From Marinobacter gelidimuriae (lineage in GTDB: Bacteria; Pseudomonadota; Gammaproteobacteria; Pseudomonadales; Oleiphilaceae), in contig NZ_KB889908.1 of NCBI RefSeq assembly GCF_000372805.1, positions 59,172 through 123,171 of the forward strand: DNA of 64,000 nucleotides. Reading direction: 5' to 3'. The notes below the pieces were generated by a model. It searched no databases, had not been told where the DNA came from, and saw only the letters and a program-made list of their open reading frames with translations. The number at the start of each line of letters is the position of its first letter. The first letter of the stretch is position 1. Positions 26,324 through 37,178 of the stretch are shown here, piece after piece. Position numbers and translations under genes: made by a program.

Positions 26324-29071
26324 TTAACTAATTTTGCCACAGCACTGCTTGAACTTCTTGCCAGACCCGCAAGGACAGGGCTCATTACGGCCCACTTTTC
26401 GCTCGTTACGTACAAAGGTTTCCGGCATGGCCTGGCGTGAACTGTCGTGGCCACCGGCCTCTCCCCCGGCGCCAGCCTGAGCTGTTGCGCTGGTTTCGTC
26501 GTGGCGCAGACGAGCACGTGCCAGTTCATTCGCCAATGCCTCTTTACGCTGGCGCTCAATTTCTCCCAGCTCTTCCTGGCTTTGCACTTTCACGTGACAC
26601 AGTACCCGAATAACATCGCCCTTCATGGCTTCCAGCATACTTTCGAACAGATTGAAGGCTTCGCGCTTAAACTCCTGCTTCGGGTTTTTCTGGGCGTAAC
26701 CACGCAGGTGAATACCGCGACGCAGGTGATCCATATTCGACAGATGCTCTTTCCACAGGGTATCCAGTACCTGCAAAAACACCTGTTTTTCAAACTTACG
26801 TATGGGCTCCGCGCCGACCACGGCCTCTTTAGCGTCGTAAGCAATCACAATCAGCTCCAGAATTTTTTGGCGTAGATTGTCTTCATAGAGTTTGCTGTCT
26901 TCATCCAGCCACTGCTGGACCGGAAGATCAATGCCCAATTCCGACTGCAACTGGGCTTCCAAACCGGCAACATCCCATTGCTCCGGCATGCTCTGCGGTG
27001 GAATGTGAGCACTCACCAGGGTGTCTACTACGTCAGCGCGAATGGTTTTCACCATCTCCGACACATCGTCCGAGCCCATTACCTCGTTACGCTGGTCGTA
27101 AATGACCGAACGCTGGTCGTTGGCAACGTCGTCGTATTCCAGCAACGTTTTGCGCATGTCAAAGTTTCGGCCTTCGACCTTGCTTTGGGATTTCTCAATG
27201 GCGTTGGTGACCATGCGGTGCTCAATCGCCTCGCCGTTTTTCATGCCCATGGCCTGCATCAGACTCTTGACCTTATCCGGAGCAAATATCCGCATAAGGT
27301 TGTCTTCTAGCGACAAGAAGAAGCGAGATGAACCCGGGTCGCCCTGGCGGCCGGCACGACCCCGCAGTTGGTTGTCAATGCGTCGGCTTTCATGGCGCTC
27401 GGTGCCAATGATGTGCAAACCACCGGCTTCCAACACACTATTGTGGCGCTCAGTCCACGCGTCTTTCAGTACCGCGCTCTGTTCATCGGAGGGGTTATCA
27501 TGCCCTGCCAGTTCATATTCCCAGTTACCACCAAGCACAATATCGGTTCCCCGACCAGCCATGTTGGTGGCAATGGTAACGGCACCGGGGCGACCGGCCT
27601 GTGCAATAATCTGGGCTTCGAATTCGTGCTGCTTGGCGTTCAGAATTTTATAATCAATCTGGGTTTTCTTCAGCAGGCTCGCCAAACGCTCAGACGCCTC
27701 AATGGACGCAGTACCCACCAGAATGGGCCGACCTTCGCCTGTAGCGTCTTTAATTTCGTCGATAATGGCGTGGAATTTTTCTTCTTCCGTCAAGTAAACC
27801 AAGTCGTTGTAATCGGTCCGCTGAATCGGTTTGTTAGGCGGAATGACCACCACATCCAAGCCGTAAATCTGACGGAATTCAAACGCTTCAGTGTCTGCGG
27901 TACCGGTCATGCCCGACAGCTTTTCATAAAGCCGGAAGTAGTTCTGGAAAGTGGTAGACGCCAGGGTCTGGCTTTCCGCGTGAATATTCACGCCTTCTTT
28001 GGCTTCAATCGCCTGATGCAAACCTTCACTCCAGCGCCGGCCAGGCATGGTACGACCCGTGTGTTCGTCAACAATCACGACCTGCTCGTCTTGCACGATA
28101 TAATCCACGTTTTTCTGGAACAGGTTATGGGCCCGCAATCCGGAGTGCACGTGATGCAGTAGGCTGAGATTGGCAGCAGCATACAGGTTCTCGCCTGCTT
28201 TGAGCAGTTCACGCTCCAGCAGCAACTGCTCCACTTTTTCATGGCCCCGTTCGGTCAGTTCGACCTGACGGGTCTTTTCATCGATGGTGAAATGGCCGGT
28301 GGGATCGCCTTCCTCTGGCACTTCGCCTTTTTCCAGAATCGGGATCAGGATGTTAATCGCCTGATACATTTTCGAGCTGTCTTCGGCGGCGCCAGAAATA
28401 ATCAGCGGTGTACGGGATTCATCGATCAGAATGGAGTCAACTTCGTCAACAATAGCAAAATGCAGGCCGCGCTGAACTTTGTCTGCGGTGCTGAACGCCA
28501 TATTGTCGCGCAGATAGTCAAAACCGAATTCGTTGTTGGTGCCGTAGGTGATGTCAGCCTGATAAGCAGCGCGCTTTTCTTCGCCCGGCTGACCGGAGCT
28601 TACAACGCCCACTTGCAGGCCCATAAAGTTATACAGCTTACCCATCCAGTCGGCATCACGGCGGGCCAGATAATCGTTCACGGTGATCACGTGAACGCCT
28701 TTGCCAGACAAAGCGTTCAGATAGGCCGACGCGGTGGACATAAGGGTTTTACCCTCACCGGTTTTCATTTCGGCAATGCGGCCTTCATGCAGGGTAACGG
28801 CACCTACAAACTGCACATCGTAATGGCGCATGCCCATGACTCTGCCACTGGCTTCGCGTACGCAGGCAAACGCTTCGGGCATCAGCGCATCGAGACTTTC
28901 GCCTTTTTGCAGGCGCTCACGGAACTCTGTGGTTTTTCCCTGCAACTCGCTGTCGGTCAGGCTGCCAAATTGCTTTTCAAGTTCATTAATACGCACGGCA
29001 ATCTTGCGCATTCGCTTGATTTCCCTGGCGTTCTTATTACCGAATACTTTCGTTGCAAGCTTTGTGAACAT
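26324..29071 (-). CDS. secA: Protein translocase ATPase SecA
   Basis: SecA is the motor that pushes unfolded preproteins through SecYEG using ATP. The 915-residue protein contains Walker A in [21 protein letters not shown], the DEVD-type Walker B in [24 protein letters not shown] in the second nucleotide-binding domain, [15 protein letters not shown], and the C-terminal zinc-binding [14 protein letters not shown] that binds SecB and phospholipid. Length matches E. coli (901). Start ATG 29071 gives the usual [21 protein letters not shown]. It is transcribed from its own promoter (29109-29136) and ends at a terminator, so it is apparently monocistronic; no secM-like gene precedes it. Confidence 0.98.
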   Translation of the reverse strand: MFTKLATKVFGNKNAREIKRMRKIAVRINELEKQFGSLTDSELQGKTTEFRERLQKGESLDALMPEAFACVREASGRVMGMRHYDVQFVGAVTLHEGRIAEMKTGEGKTLMSTASAYLNALSGKGVHVITVNDYLARRDADWMGKLYNFMGLQVGVVSSGQPGEEKRAAYQADITYGTNNEFGFDYLRDNMAFSTADKVQRGLHFAIVDEVDSILIDESRTPLIISGAAEDSSKMYQAINILIPILEKGEVPEEGDPTGHFTIDEKTRQVELTERGHEKVEQLLLERELLKAGENLYAAANLSLLHHVHSGLRAHNLFQKNVDYIVQDEQVVIVDEHTGRTMPGRRWSEGLHQAIEAKEGVNIHAESQTLASTTFQNYFRLYEKLSGMTGTADTEAFEFRQIYGLDVVVIPPNKPIQRTDYNDLVYLTEEEKFHAIIDEIKDATGEGRPILVGTASIEASERLASLLKKTQIDYKILNAKQHEFEAQIIAQAGRPGAVTIATNMAGRGTDIVLGGNWEYELAGHDNPSDEQSAVLKDAWTERHNSVLEAGGLHIIGTERHESRRIDNQLRGRAGRQGDPGSSRFFLSLEDNLMRIFAPDKVKSLMQAMGMKNGEAIEHRMVTNAIEKSQSKVEGRNFDMRKTLLEYDDVANDQRSVIYDQRNEVMGSDDVSEMVKTIRADVVDTLVSAHIPPQSMPEQWDVAGLEAQLQSELGIDLPVQQWLDEDSKLYEDNLRQKILELIVIAYDAKEAVVGAEPIRKFEKQVFLQVLDTLWKEHLSNMDHLRRGIHLRGYAQKNPKQEFKREAFNLFESMLEAMKGDVIRVLCHVKVQSQEELGEIERQRKEALANELARARLRHDETSATAQAGAGGEAGGHDSSRQAMPETFVRNERKVGRNEPCPCGSGKKFKQCCGKIS

Positions 29072-29108
29072 AGACCAATGCTTCTTTGATTAAACGGAGG
29101 AAGCCGGC

Positions 29109-29136
29109 ATTCTACCTTTATTTAGCGGCGGGGCAA
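29109..29136 (-). promoter_or_regulatory. secA promoter
   Basis: On the minus strand TTGCCC (-35, 29131-29136) and TAGAAT (-10, 29109-29114) are 16 bp apart, ending about 38 bp before the secA ATG. Spacing and position are right for a sigma-70 promoter. Confidence 0.6.
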
Positions 29137-29185
29137 AAGCCACAGCCGGTGACAACAACGCCTGCCGACAATTCGGCGCTGCCAA

Positions 29186-29611
29186 TCACATTTGCGTTAC
29201 AGGTTTTCTTAACGACCGGCCGGGGCCGCCTACTGGCGCCGGAGCGCTAAAATCAAACTCTTCGTTATTCACCAGTCCACTTTCGACAAATCGTTGCCCC
29301 AAAGCGTCCAGCCGCAACAGGCGGCCTTGCATCGCACCCAGGCGCAGCGTTATGGCGTCGACCTGGTGCTGCACGTCTGTTTCAATCTGGGCCAGCTCGG
29401 CTTTCTGCTCCTGCAAGCGCGCCTGCCAACGCACAACCAACTCGGCGCTAGCAGGGGTTTCGGCCTCAATTTTCGCCACCGCCAGCGTGTAACCCGCCCA
29501 ACTAGCACCGGCTGCCAGCGCCAGAGTGAACACCAGCAAGGCGAGTAAAAAACGGCGATTCAGTATAATGGCCGGAGGCGGGAGCGGATCAGAAATTCTG
29601 TATGTCGTCAT
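29186..29611 (-). CDS. Truncated M23-peptidase-like protein lacking the catalytic domain
   Basis: This 141-residue product has one membrane segment (about residues 20-42), a coiled-coil (VVRWQARLQEQKAELAQIETDVQHQV) and then RLDALGQRFVE and EEFDFSAPAPVGGPG. That layout is the N-terminal third of the M23 (LytM) peptidases usually found beside secA in Pseudomonas/Marinobacter-like genomes, where the zinc-binding LytM domain follows the GGP segment. Here the frame stops eleven residues later (RSLRKPVTQM), and no HxxxD or HxH remnant is present in the ~75 bp before the secA promoter. The ATG at 29611 is preferred over an in-frame TTG at 29629. It may be a decaying gene or a retained membrane coiled-coil; I cannot tell. 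Confidence 0.7.
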   Translation of the reverse strand: MTTYRISDPLPPPAIILNRRFLLALLVFTLALAAGASWAGYTLAVAKIEAETPASAELVVRWQARLQEQKAELAQIETDVQHQVDAITLRLGAMQGRLLRLDALGQRFVESGLVNNEEFDFSAPAPVGGPGRSLRKPVTQM

Positions 29612-29758
29612 AGTGTGTAGCTGTTGCAACAGATCGCAAACCGATGTTTAAAGCACCCGCCAGCGGTTACACTGGTCATGAATAGTCGGGGCGCTCACCT
29701 AAAAACGAAGCAGAAGTGTACCCAATGGTTTACAGCTCAGTCGAGTACTCAGGCCGCA

Positions 29759-30205
29759 ATGACGCCAAAAAACGAACAGAAAATGATTTTCAACACACTC
29801 TCTGGGGCCGCCGGCGTGCGCAACCTGGTGGCGCGGGCCGAGCAGCACCGGCTTGCTGAACAGGCGCTGCTGGCTGAATTGCCGCCATCGTTGCAGTCAG
29901 GTACGCGTTTTGTCAGCTGCCATGAAGGCGAACTTGTGCTGTCATCAGACAGCGGGCCCAAAGCCAGCCAGATTCGCTTTCGCCAGCATGACATTATGGC
30001 GGCTGCGCGCAATCTGGAGTTGTTTCGCTTTGTCTGGAAGCTGAAAGTAAAAGTGGTGCCGGCGCGTTTTCAGGACAAGGCCATGGCGAAAAAGCTGCCC
30101 CTGAGTAAAGAAAACGCCCGGCTCCTCCAAGAGGAAGCCGGGCACACAAAAGACAAAGCTTTGCGCCAAATTCTGGAAAAGCTCGCCAGTCACGTTCGCG
30201 ACTGA
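29759..30205 (+). CDS. DciA-like protein (DUF721)
   Basis: The 148-residue product matches the DUF721/DciA family, whose members in many bacteria without DnaC load or recruit the replicative helicase DnaB. The N-terminal half is the DUF721 fold (FNTLSGAAGVRNLVARAEQH, then SCHEGELVLSSDSGPKASQIRFRQ, LFRFVWKLKVKVVP). The C-terminal tail is charged and helical. Location next to secA and lpxC is that of dciA in Pseudomonas and relatives. The frame is open from 29624, but the upstream part is not conserved-looking; ATG 29759 or 29783 are the candidates. The last coding bases contain a hairpin that probably terminates convergent lpxC. Confidence 0.8.
   Translation: MTPKNEQKMIFNTLSGAAGVRNLVARAEQHRLAEQALLAELPPSLQSGTRFVSCHEGELVLSSDSGPKASQIRFRQHDIMAAARNLELFRFVWKLKVKVVPARFQDKAMAKKLPLSKENARLLQEEAGHTKDKALRQILEKLASHVRD
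30111..30143 (-). terminator. Probable lpxC (dcw cluster) terminator inside the dciA-like gene
   Basis: On the minus strand GCCCGGCTTCCTC and GAGGAGCCGGGC form a strong stem with one bulge and a 3-base loop, followed by GTTTTCTTT. It lies about 75 bp after the lpxC stop, within the 3' coding region of the convergent gene. Confidence 0.55.
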
Positions 30206-30215
30206 CGATGATGCT

Positions 30216-31130
30216 TCAGGCGGTGGCTAAAACAGGTTTGACGTAAGAGATCGGAGCGTTAGCTTCGTCATCAAAGGTCACTACTTCCCAGGCGTCCTGC
30301 TCTGAAATAAGAAGGCGCAGCAGGCGATTGTTCAAGTCGTGGCCGGATTTCACACCACGGAACTCGCCAATCAGGCTGTTGCCCAACAGATACAGGTCGC
30401 CGATAGCGTCCAGAACCTTGTGCTTGACGAACTCGTCGTCATAGCGCAAACCGTCTTCGTTAAGAATTTTGTAATCGTCAACAACGATGGCATTGTCAAC
30501 GCTGCCACCAAGAGCCAGGTTCATGGAGCGAAGTTTTTCAATATCGCGTATGAAACCGAAGGTGCGGGCCCGACTGACTTCTTTCACAAACGAAGTACTG
30601 GAAAAATCAACAGTGGCGCTCTGGGCGCGGCCTTTGAAGGCTGGGTGATCAAAGTCGATACCAAAACTGACTTTAAAGCCTTCAAAGGGCAAGAAAGTGG
30701 CGCTTTTATCACCGTCGGTAATCGATACTTCACGCTTGATGCGGATAAATTTCTTGGCTGCATCTTGCTCGGCAATGCCAGCAGACTGCAACAGAAATAC
30801 AAAGGGCCCTGCCGAGCCATCCATGATCGGCACTTCAGAAGCGCTAAGTTCTACAAAGCAGTTATCGATGCCCAGGCCAGCCATGGCCGACAATAAATGC
30901 TCTACCGTTGACACCCGTACGCCGTCTTTCATCAACGTGGTTGACAGCATGGTCTCGCCGACATTTTCTGCACGGGCCCGAATTTCAACCGCAGGGTCTA
31001 GATCGGTACGGCAAAAGACAATTCCAGCATCAATGGGTGCGGGCTTTAGGGTCAAATACACCTTTTCACCCGAATGCAGGCCAATGCCGGTGGCGCGAAT
31101 AGTGTTTTTAAGAGTCCGTTGTTTGATCAT
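30216..31130 (-). CDS. lpxC: UDP-3-O-acyl-N-acetylglucosamine deacetylase LpxC
   Basis: LpxC is the zinc-dependent deacetylase that commits UDP-GlcNAc derivatives to lipid A synthesis. The ATG at 31130 gives 304 residues starting [21 protein letters not shown], matching E. coli LpxC almost residue for residue at the N-terminus; the frame is open 13 codons further upstream. The first zinc His is in [18 protein letters not shown] (His78), the second pair in [15 protein letters not shown]. It is the last gene of the dcw cluster after ftsZ, with a ~200-bp gap that likely holds its own promoter; I could not identify convincing boxes there. The C-terminus YVKPVLATA could be a target for regulated proteolysis as in E. 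coli, which is inference. Confidence 0.98.
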   Translation of the reverse strand: MIKQRTLKNTIRATGIGLHSGEKVYLTLKPAPIDAGIVFCRTDLDPAVEIRARAENVGETMLSTTLMKDGVRVSTVEHLLSAMAGLGIDNCFVELSASEVPIMDGSAGPFVFLLQSAGIAEQDAAKKFIRIKREVSITDGDKSATFLPFEGFKVSFGIDFDHPAFKGRAQSATVDFSSTSFVKEVSRARTFGFIRDIEKLRSMNLALGGSVDNAIVVDDYKILNEDGLRYDDEFVKHKVLDAIGDLYLLGNSLIGEFRGVKSGHDLNNRLLRLLISEQDAWEVVTFDDEANAPISYVKPVLATA

Positions 31131-31337
31131 CGATACATAGTTCCGTCGAAAAGGCGATGCGCTAAACAAAAATCTGCTCGCACGATATCAGAAAATACAA
31201 CTGGCCACCACTCGAAATCGCCCTTTTCTGCTCAAAAAACAGCCAAAACGGGCCATGGGTGACCAGTGCTCACTTTTCCGACTGAAGGTTTCAAGTACCC
31301 GCCCCAGCCGGCTCCGGGTCATATTGTTGCCATGATA

Positions 31338-32495
31338 TCAATCGGCTTGACGACGAAGGAATGCGGGAATATCGAGATAGTCCACACTCTGCTCCGCGCT
31401 GTCGCGGCCTTGGTCAAGCGCCGTGTTGCCGGAAGCCACAGCGCGACGGCGCAGGATGGCCGGCCGGTCCAGCTGGTTGTAGTCGGTTTTACCATCCAGG
31501 GTGCGGCTGTTATCCACTACTTTGGCCGGTTTTTCGCGACTTCCGCCCAAACCAGTGGCCACTACAGTCACCTTGAGTTCGTCGGTCAGGTCTTGATCAA
31601 TCACGGTACCCACAACCACTGTGGCCGTATCCGAAGCAAATTCGCGGATGATGTCGCCTACCTCGGCAAACTCGCCCAAGTTCAGGTTAATGCCGGCGGT
31701 GATGTTAACCAAAATACCCTTGGCGCCCTGCAGGTTGACGTCTTCCAGCAGCGGGCTGCGAATAGCGGCTTCTGCGGCTTCACGGGCACGGTTCTCACCC
31801 GTTGCACGAGCAGTACCCATCATCGCCATGCCCATTTCGGACATCACCGTTCTTACGTCGGCGAAGTCGACGTTAATCATTCCATTGCGGGTAATCAAAT
31901 CGGCAATGCCCTGAACCGCACCCAAGAGTACGTCGTTAGCAGACGCAAAGGCGTCCAGCAGGCTGGTGTTCTTGCCCATCACCGACAGCAGCTTCTCATT
32001 GGGAATGGTAATCAAAGAATCCACGCACTCTTCCAGCTCGCGCAGACCGGCTTCCGCCATGCTCATGCGCTTGCCGCCTTCAAACAGGAACGGTTTGGTC
32101 ACTACGGCAACTGTCAAAATGCCCAGCTCCCGTGCCACCTGAGCCACAACGGGTGCGGCACCGGTTCCGGTACCGCCACCCATACCTGCGGTGATAAAGA
32201 CCATATCAGCGCCACTGATTGCATCCGATATACGATCGCGATCTTCCAGCGCCGCCTGTCGTCCTATTTCCGGGTTAGCACCGGCACCCAGGCCTTTGGT
32301 GATGGCACCACCGAGCTGGATAATCTGCCGAGCGTCCAGGTCTTTAAGGGCCTGGGCATCCGTGTTGGCGCAAATAAAATCAACACCTTCAATATCACTG
32401 TTAAGCATATGGCGCACGGCGTTACCACCACCACCACCCACACCGACCACTTTTATAACTGCGTTTTGCTGCACACTATCGACAAGTTCAAACAT
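31338..32495 (-). CDS. ftsZ: Cell division GTPase FtsZ
   Basis: FtsZ polymerises into the division ring. The 385-residue protein has the tubulin signature [20 protein letters not shown] near the N-terminus, [11 protein letters not shown] (T7 loop region) and the C-terminal conserved tail [14 protein letters not shown] that binds FtsA and ZipA. The variable linker (about residues 320-365) is short. It follows ftsA by about 95 bp. Length and motifs are normal. Confidence 0.99.
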   Translation of the reverse strand: MFELVDSVQQNAVIKVVGVGGGGGNAVRHMLNSDIEGVDFICANTDAQALKDLDARQIIQLGGAITKGLGAGANPEIGRQAALEDRDRISDAISGADMVFITAGMGGGTGTGAAPVVAQVARELGILTVAVVTKPFLFEGGKRMSMAEAGLRELEECVDSLITIPNEKLLSVMGKNTSLLDAFASANDVLLGAVQGIADLITRNGMINVDFADVRTVMSEMGMAMMGTARATGENRAREAAEAAIRSPLLEDVNLQGAKGILVNITAGINLNLGEFAEVGDIIREFASDTATVVVGTVIDQDLTDELKVTVVATGLGGSREKPAKVVDNSRTLDGKTDYNQLDRPAILRRRAVASGNTALDQGRDSAEQSVDYLDIPAFLRRQAD

Positions 32496-32592
32496 ATCCC
32501 CACTCCTTCGTGCTTTAGTCAGCCTGTTTTCCGGCTGTTCTTTTTTGAAATTTGTTGGTTCAAAACGGTTGCTGTTGTGCTTGGCTGACGGC

Positions 32593-33828
32593 TCAAAAAT
32601 GGCCGGTAAACCAAGCTTTCATTCGCTCAAACAGCGTGGGAGCATGCTCCCCCTTGAGTACCGGCGCCCGCCCCAGATCAATCTGGCGGAAACCGTGTAT
32701 CAACAACCCAACGCCAGTGGCGTAAATCGGGCTGTCGACCACTTCCGTCATGCCCGACACGGCCTGCGGACAGGCCAGCCTGACCGGCATGTGGGAAATT
32801 TCTTCTGCTAGCTCAATCACGCCCTCCATGGTGGATGCGCCTCCCGTAATCACGATGCCCGCCGGGATCATGTCTTCAAATCCCGAACGTCGCAGCTCCG
32901 ACTGCACCAGCATGAACAGTTCTTCGTAGCGCGGCTCAACCACTTCGGCTAAAGCCTGACGTGACAAATCTCGCGGAGCGCGATCGCCGACGCTGGGCAC
33001 TTTGATGGTTTCGTCCGCGCCCGCCAGCTGGGTCAGCGCGCAAGCGTATTTGATTTTGATTTCTTCGGCGTTCTGGGTGGGCGTACGCAACGCCATGGCG
33101 ATGTCGTTGGTGACCTGATCACCGGCGATCGGAATCACAGCGGTGTGGCGAATAGCGCCACCGGTAAACACTGCGATGTCGGTGGTACCGCCGCCCATAT
33201 CCACCACGCACACGCCCAACTCTTTTTCATCTTCAGTGAGAATGGCGTGACTGGAAGCCAGCTGCTCAAGAATGATGTCGTCGACTTCAAGGCCACAGCG
33301 GCGAATGCATTTTTCAATATTCTGGGCGGCGTTCACCGCGCAGGTCACCAAGTGCACCTTGGCTTCCAGGCGCACGCCCGACATGCCCAGCGGCTCTTTA
33401 ATGCCTTCCTGGTTATCAATCACGAATTCCTGCGGCAGTATGTGCAGAATTTTCTGATCGGCCGGAATGGCCACGGCTTGGGCTGCGTCAATGACCCGAT
33501 CGATATCCGCCTGGGTCACCTCGCGATCACGAATGGCCACAATGCCGTGGGAGTTCAGGCTTTTGATGTGGCTACCGGCAATGCCTGCGTACACCGAATA
33601 AATGCGACAGCCGGCCATCAGCTCGGCTTCTTCCACTGCGCGCTGAATAGCCTGAACCGTGACTTCAATATTGACCACGACACCGCGTTTCAGCCCTTTT
33701 GAGGGGTTAGAGCCGACGCCCACCACCTCAATAGATCCGTCCATTTTGCGCTTGCCGACAATGGCCACCACTTTTGAGGTGCCAATATCCAGGCCGACAA
33801 TCATGTTTTCCGTTTCAACCGATGACAT
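32593..33828 (-). CDS. ftsA: Cell division protein FtsA
   Basis: FtsA is the actin-like protein that tethers FtsZ filaments to the inner membrane and recruits later divisome proteins. From ATG 33828 (GGTGG a few bases upstream) the product is 411 residues. It has the phosphate-1 loop [14 protein letters not shown], phosphate-2 loop [14 protein letters not shown], the adenosine motif [12 protein letters not shown] and a C-terminal amphipathic helix ([14 protein letters not shown]) that inserts in the membrane. Another in-frame ATG lies at 33840. It sits between ftsQ and ftsZ as in E. coli. Confidence 0.98.
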   Translation of the reverse strand: MSSVETENMIVGLDIGTSKVVAIVGKRKMDGSIEVVGVGSNPSKGLKRGVVVNIEVTVQAIQRAVEEAELMAGCRIYSVYAGIAGSHIKSLNSHGIVAIRDREVTQADIDRVIDAAQAVAIPADQKILHILPQEFVIDNQEGIKEPLGMSGVRLEAKVHLVTCAVNAAQNIEKCIRRCGLEVDDIILEQLASSHAILTEDEKELGVCVVDMGGGTTDIAVFTGGAIRHTAVIPIAGDQVTNDIAMALRTPTQNAEEIKIKYACALTQLAGADETIKVPSVGDRAPRDLSRQALAEVVEPRYEELFMLVQSELRRSGFEDMIPAGIVITGGASTMEGVIELAEEISHMPVRLACPQAVSGMTEVVDSPIYATGVGLLIHGFRQIDLGRAPVLKGEHAPTLFERMKAWFTGHF

Positions 33829-33864
33829 GTGTTCCACCAAACCCCAGGTCTGAATAAACCGTTG

Positions 33865-34704
33865 TTATGTTTTCGGAGTTGAGGCAGCCGTAACCGCCTT
33901 CCACTGCACCGCAACACCATTGGTGTAGCGCGCATCCACCCTACTGACTTCATCTGCCCGGGATGCCAGCCGGGCCTGATACACGGTCATAAACCGCTCA
34001 AAACGCTGCTCGACCTGGTCACGGCCCAGCACAACATCTATGCCGTTACTCAGGCGCAAGGTCCACGCCCCGCGCTGTTCCAGATTCAGGCCACTGAAGC
34101 CAAGGCCATGGTCAGCCAGCTGATCACTTAACGCACGAGCCATGGTGATCACATCCCGCGCCCGCTCGTCAGGGCCGGACAGCAGCGGCAGAGCGCCGGC
34201 CACTTGCGGGTTAGGTGGGCTGAACAGCTCGCCCGTGCGGCTAACCAGGCGGCCGTCACTCCAGTAGGCCAGCGGCTTTTTCTCGCGGATGTTGACCGTT
34301 AGACGGTCTGGCCATTCGCGCTTCACGGCCGCCGATTCAACCCACGGGCGCTGTTCCAGGCTGGCCTTGATCTCTTCCAGGTCGGTTGCGAAATAGCTGC
34401 CTCCAACCCAGGCCCCAAGGTGGCGTTCGAGGCCCACCTGGCTTTCGCCGACCAGCGCGCCATTCACGTCAATGGCCAGAATCTGCTGATCCATCGCCGC
34501 CAGTACTTTACTGGCGCCCCAGGGCACCAGTGCTGCTGTCAGGATCACCACAATACCCAAACCAAACTGCAACCAAGGCACGACACCAAAGACAGCCTTT
34601 AACACTGCGAACCGGTCATGCTGCGGGCCAAGGGTTGTTGCCCCCCGGCGTTGCGGCGGTTCGGACGGCAGTGTCCGAGTCCGGATCAGCAGGTTATCAA
34701 GCAT
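33865..34704 (-). CDS. ftsQ: Cell division protein FtsQ
   Basis: FtsQ is a bitopic inner-membrane protein that recruits FtsB/FtsL to the divisome. From ATG 34704 (GGAG eight bases upstream) the product has 279 residues: a short cytoplasmic N-terminus with basic residues, one membrane segment (about 45-65, FGLGIVVILTAALVPWG), a POTRA domain (IDVNGALVGESQ onward) and the beta domain ending in VQWKAVT. Its start overlaps the ddl stop by 8 bp. The frame is open further upstream inside ddl but that part is not conserved. Confidence 0.96.
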   Translation of the reverse strand: MLDNLLIRTRTLPSEPPQRRGATTLGPQHDRFAVLKAVFGVVPWLQFGLGIVVILTAALVPWGASKVLAAMDQQILAIDVNGALVGESQVGLERHLGAWVGGSYFATDLEEIKASLEQRPWVESAAVKREWPDRLTVNIREKKPLAYWSDGRLVSRTGELFSPPNPQVAGALPLLSGPDERARDVITMARALSDQLADHGLGFSGLNLEQRGAWTLRLSNGIDVVLGRDQVEQRFERFMTVYQARLASRADEVSRVDARYTNGVAVQWKAVTAASTPKT

Positions 34705-35725
34705 GGCCCGGCTCTCCTTCTTGTTTTGCGCCGTTTTGCTCCAGAGTGTCGGCCAGAATGCGCACCACCAGTTCTTCAAAACTAATGCCCGCTGCCCGTG
34801 CAGACATTGGCACCAAGCTGTGGTCGGTCATTCCCGGCACGGTATTTACTTCCAGCAACCAGAACTTACCGTCAGCATCCTGCATAATGTCGACCCGGCC
34901 CCAGGTGCGGCAGCCCACAACCCGGAAGGCTTCCAGCGCTAACTGCTGAAGACGCAATTCTTCGTCTGCTGACAGCCCACAGGGAATGCAGTAGCGGGTG
35001 TCGTCGACCAGATACTTGGCGTCGTAATCGTAAAACACGTGATCGGTGCTCAGGCCGATAGTCGGTAGCGCGCGGTCTTGCAACAAACTTATGGTAAATT
35101 CCGGGCCTTCAATCCACTCTTCCACCAACACCGAGGTATCCAGCGCCGCAGCCGCCTGCCATGCCTGCACTAACTCGCCTGCACTGGTGACTTTACAGAT
35201 GCCAATACTGGATCCTTCACGCGACGGTTTCACGCTCAGCGGCATGCGCAACTCAGCGGCGATACTGGTGGCGTCTTCCGCAGACGCCATGGTGCGGAAC
35301 TTGGGCGTGGCCAAACCGCAACCGGCAAACACGTATTTGGTGCGCAGCTTGTCCATGGCCAGGGCCGAAGCCATCACGTCACTGCCAGTGAACGGAATAC
35401 CGGCTTGGGACAGAATCGCCTGCAGCGTCCCGTCTTCACCACCGCGACCGTGCAACGCAATAAATACCCGATCGAACTCTGGCTGTTCCACGGTTTTCAA
35501 CAGACAACCCTGCACGTCTACGCCAAAAGCATTTACACCCGCTGACAGCAGCGCCGAAAGCACTGCTTGTCCGCTTTTCAGCGACACATCGCGCTCGGCG
35601 GAATCACCGCCCATAAACACGGCCACCCGGCCAAAGGCCTTCAGCATGGCAGGCTCGGCCAGAAACGGCTGTATTTGGTGCAATATTGGATAGTGCTGCA
35701 ATGGATAGTGCTGCTGGTCACTCAC
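34697..35725 (-). CDS. ddl: D-alanine--D-alanine ligase
   Basis: Ddl makes the D-Ala-D-Ala dipeptide used by MurF and is the cycloserine target. The 342-residue ATP-grasp enzyme has [56 protein letters not shown] and [19 protein letters not shown], the family landmarks. Translation probably starts at GTG 35725, overlapping murC by 8 bp; an inner Met at residue 27 ([14 protein letters not shown]) is an alternative that would match shorter homologues. The extra N-terminal stretch is Gln/His/Tyr-rich with a small internal repeat (QHYP). Confidence 0.96.
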   Translation of the reverse strand: MSDQQHYPLQHYPILHQIQPFLAEPAMLKAFGRVAVFMGGDSAERDVSLKSGQAVLSALLSAGVNAFGVDVQGCLLKTVEQPEFDRVFIALHGRGGEDGTLQAILSQAGIPFTGSDVMASALAMDKLRTKYVFAGCGLATPKFRTMASAEDATSIAAELRMPLSVKPSREGSSIGICKVTSAGELVQAWQAAAALDTSVLVEEWIEGPEFTISLLQDRALPTIGLSTDHVFYDYDAKYLVDDTRYCIPCGLSADEELRLQQLALEAFRVVGCRTWGRVDIMQDADGKFWLLEVNTVPGMTDHSLVPMSARAAGISFEELVVRILADTLEQNGAKQEGEPGHA

Positions 35726-37178
35726 CGCTTATCTCCCCTGTTGCTACTACGCCCGTTGTAGCCAGGCGGGCTGCCACCGCCCCAATATCACCGGCGCCTT
35801 GAGTTATCAGCAAGTCACCATCGCGTAACACGCTGGCCAACAGGGTTTCGATGTCTTTATTGTGCTCGACAAACACCGGTTCTACTTTGCCTCGCTGACG
35901 CAGGCTGCGGCACAGGGCGCGGCCGTCACATCCGGGAATCGCTGCTTCGCCGGCGGAGTAAACGTCCATCAGCAGCAAACCATCCACCGTAGACAGCACT
36001 TTGACAAAATCTTCGTAAAGGTCACGGGTGCGGCTGAACCGGTGCGGCTGGTACAGCATGACTAAACGTCGACCGGGCCAAGCATCACGAGCGGCGCGAA
36101 TGACCGCGGCGACTTCGGTGGGGTGGTGGCCATAATCGTCAACCAGGGTTATGGAACCCTTGGCGATCGGATAGTCGCCGTACACCTGAAAGCGCCGGCC
36201 AACACCGGCGAAACCCGCCAAACCGCGGCCGATTGACGCGTCGTCAACACCGTCATCGGTGGCCACGGCAATCACCGCCAGAGCGTTGAGCACGTTGTGG
36301 CGGCCAGGCATTTTCAGCTCTACCTGCAAATCGGCCCGCGGCCCCGGGCGCTTTACCAGAAAGCGCGTGCGCAGGCCGTCAGACACAATATTCTCGGCGC
36401 GGTAGTCGGCCTCTGGATTATCAATACCGTAAGTAATAATGGTGCGCGAGATACGCGGCAGTATTTCACGCACGTAGGGATCGTCTATGCACATCACGGC
36501 CACGCCGTAAAACGGTAAGTTGTGGAGGAAATCAACAAACGTCTGCTTCAGCTTTTCCACATCGCCACCGTAGGTGTCCATGTGGTCGGCTTCGATGTTG
36601 GTGACCACGGAAATCAACGGTGTCAGGTGCAGAAACGATGCGTCGCTCTCGTCGGCTTCCGCGATCAGGTAGCGCGATCCGCCCAGCTTGGCATTGGTGC
36701 CGGCGCTGTTCAGCTTGCCACCAATCACAAAGGTCGGGTCCAGGCCCGCCTCAGCAAACACCGAAGCAATCAGGCTGGTGGTGGTGGTTTTGCCGTGGGT
36801 TCCGGCAACCGCAATGCCGTGGCGATAACGCATGATTTCCGCCAGCATTTCCGCTCGCGGCACGATGGGAATGCGATTACTGCGCGCAGCAACCACTTCC
36901 GGGTTGTTGGCCGCCACCGCTGAAGACACCACGACCACATCGGCTTTTGCAGTATTTTCGGCGCGATGGCCAATCTGTACATCAATACCCATGGCCGTCA
37001 GGCGTTGGGTAACGGCACCGTGGCGCAAGTCAGAGCCGGACACGTCATAGCCCTGGTTTTTTAGCACCTCGGCAATACCGCTCATGCCGGCGCCGCCAAT
37101 ACCGACAAAGTGAATATGGCGGATGCGGCGCATTTCCGGCACCTGATATACCAGTGGCAGTGTGTTGGCATCAGCCAT
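35718..37178 (-). CDS. murC: UDP-N-acetylmuramate--L-alanine ligase MurC
   Basis: MurC adds L-alanine to UDP-MurNAc, the first amino acid of the stem peptide. The 486-residue protein has the Rossmann-like entry [18 protein letters not shown], the ATP loop [25 protein letters not shown] and [14 protein letters not shown], which are the four classical MurC regions. It overlaps murG upstream by 8 bp and ddl downstream by 8 bp, so it sits in a tightly coupled part of the dcw cluster. murB is not in the cluster, as in other gammaproteobacteria where it lies elsewhere. Confidence 0.98.
   Translation of the reverse strand: MADANTLPLVYQVPEMRRIRHIHFVGIGGAGMSGIAEVLKNQGYDVSGSDLRHGAVTQRLTAMGIDVQIGHRAENTAKADVVVVSSAVAANNPEVVAARSNRIPIVPRAEMLAEIMRYRHGIAVAGTHGKTTTTSLIASVFAEAGLDPTFVIGGKLNSAGTNAKLGGSRYLIAEADESDASFLHLTPLISVVTNIEADHMDTYGGDVEKLKQTFVDFLHNLPFYGVAVMCIDDPYVREILPRISRTIITYGIDNPEADYRAENIVSDGLRTRFLVKRPGPRADLQVELKMPGRHNVLNALAVIAVATDDGVDDASIGRGLAGFAGVGRRFQVYGDYPIAKGSITLVDDYGHHPTEVAAVIRAARDAWPGRRLVMLYQPHRFSRTRDLYEDFVKVLSTVDGLLLMDVYSAGEAAIPGCDGRALCRSLRQRGKVEPVFVEHNKDIETLLASVLRDGDLLITQGAGDIGAVAARLATTGVVATGEISGE

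Noticed and set aside
28241..29089. Long plus-strand open frame of about 280 codons opposite secA
   Set aside because: It is a shadow of the well-conserved secA reading frame with no ribosome-binding site and no protein-like composition.
31266..32588. 440-codon plus-strand open frame opposite ftsZ
   Set aside because: It runs antisense to a universally conserved gene, with His/Gln-rich shadow composition.
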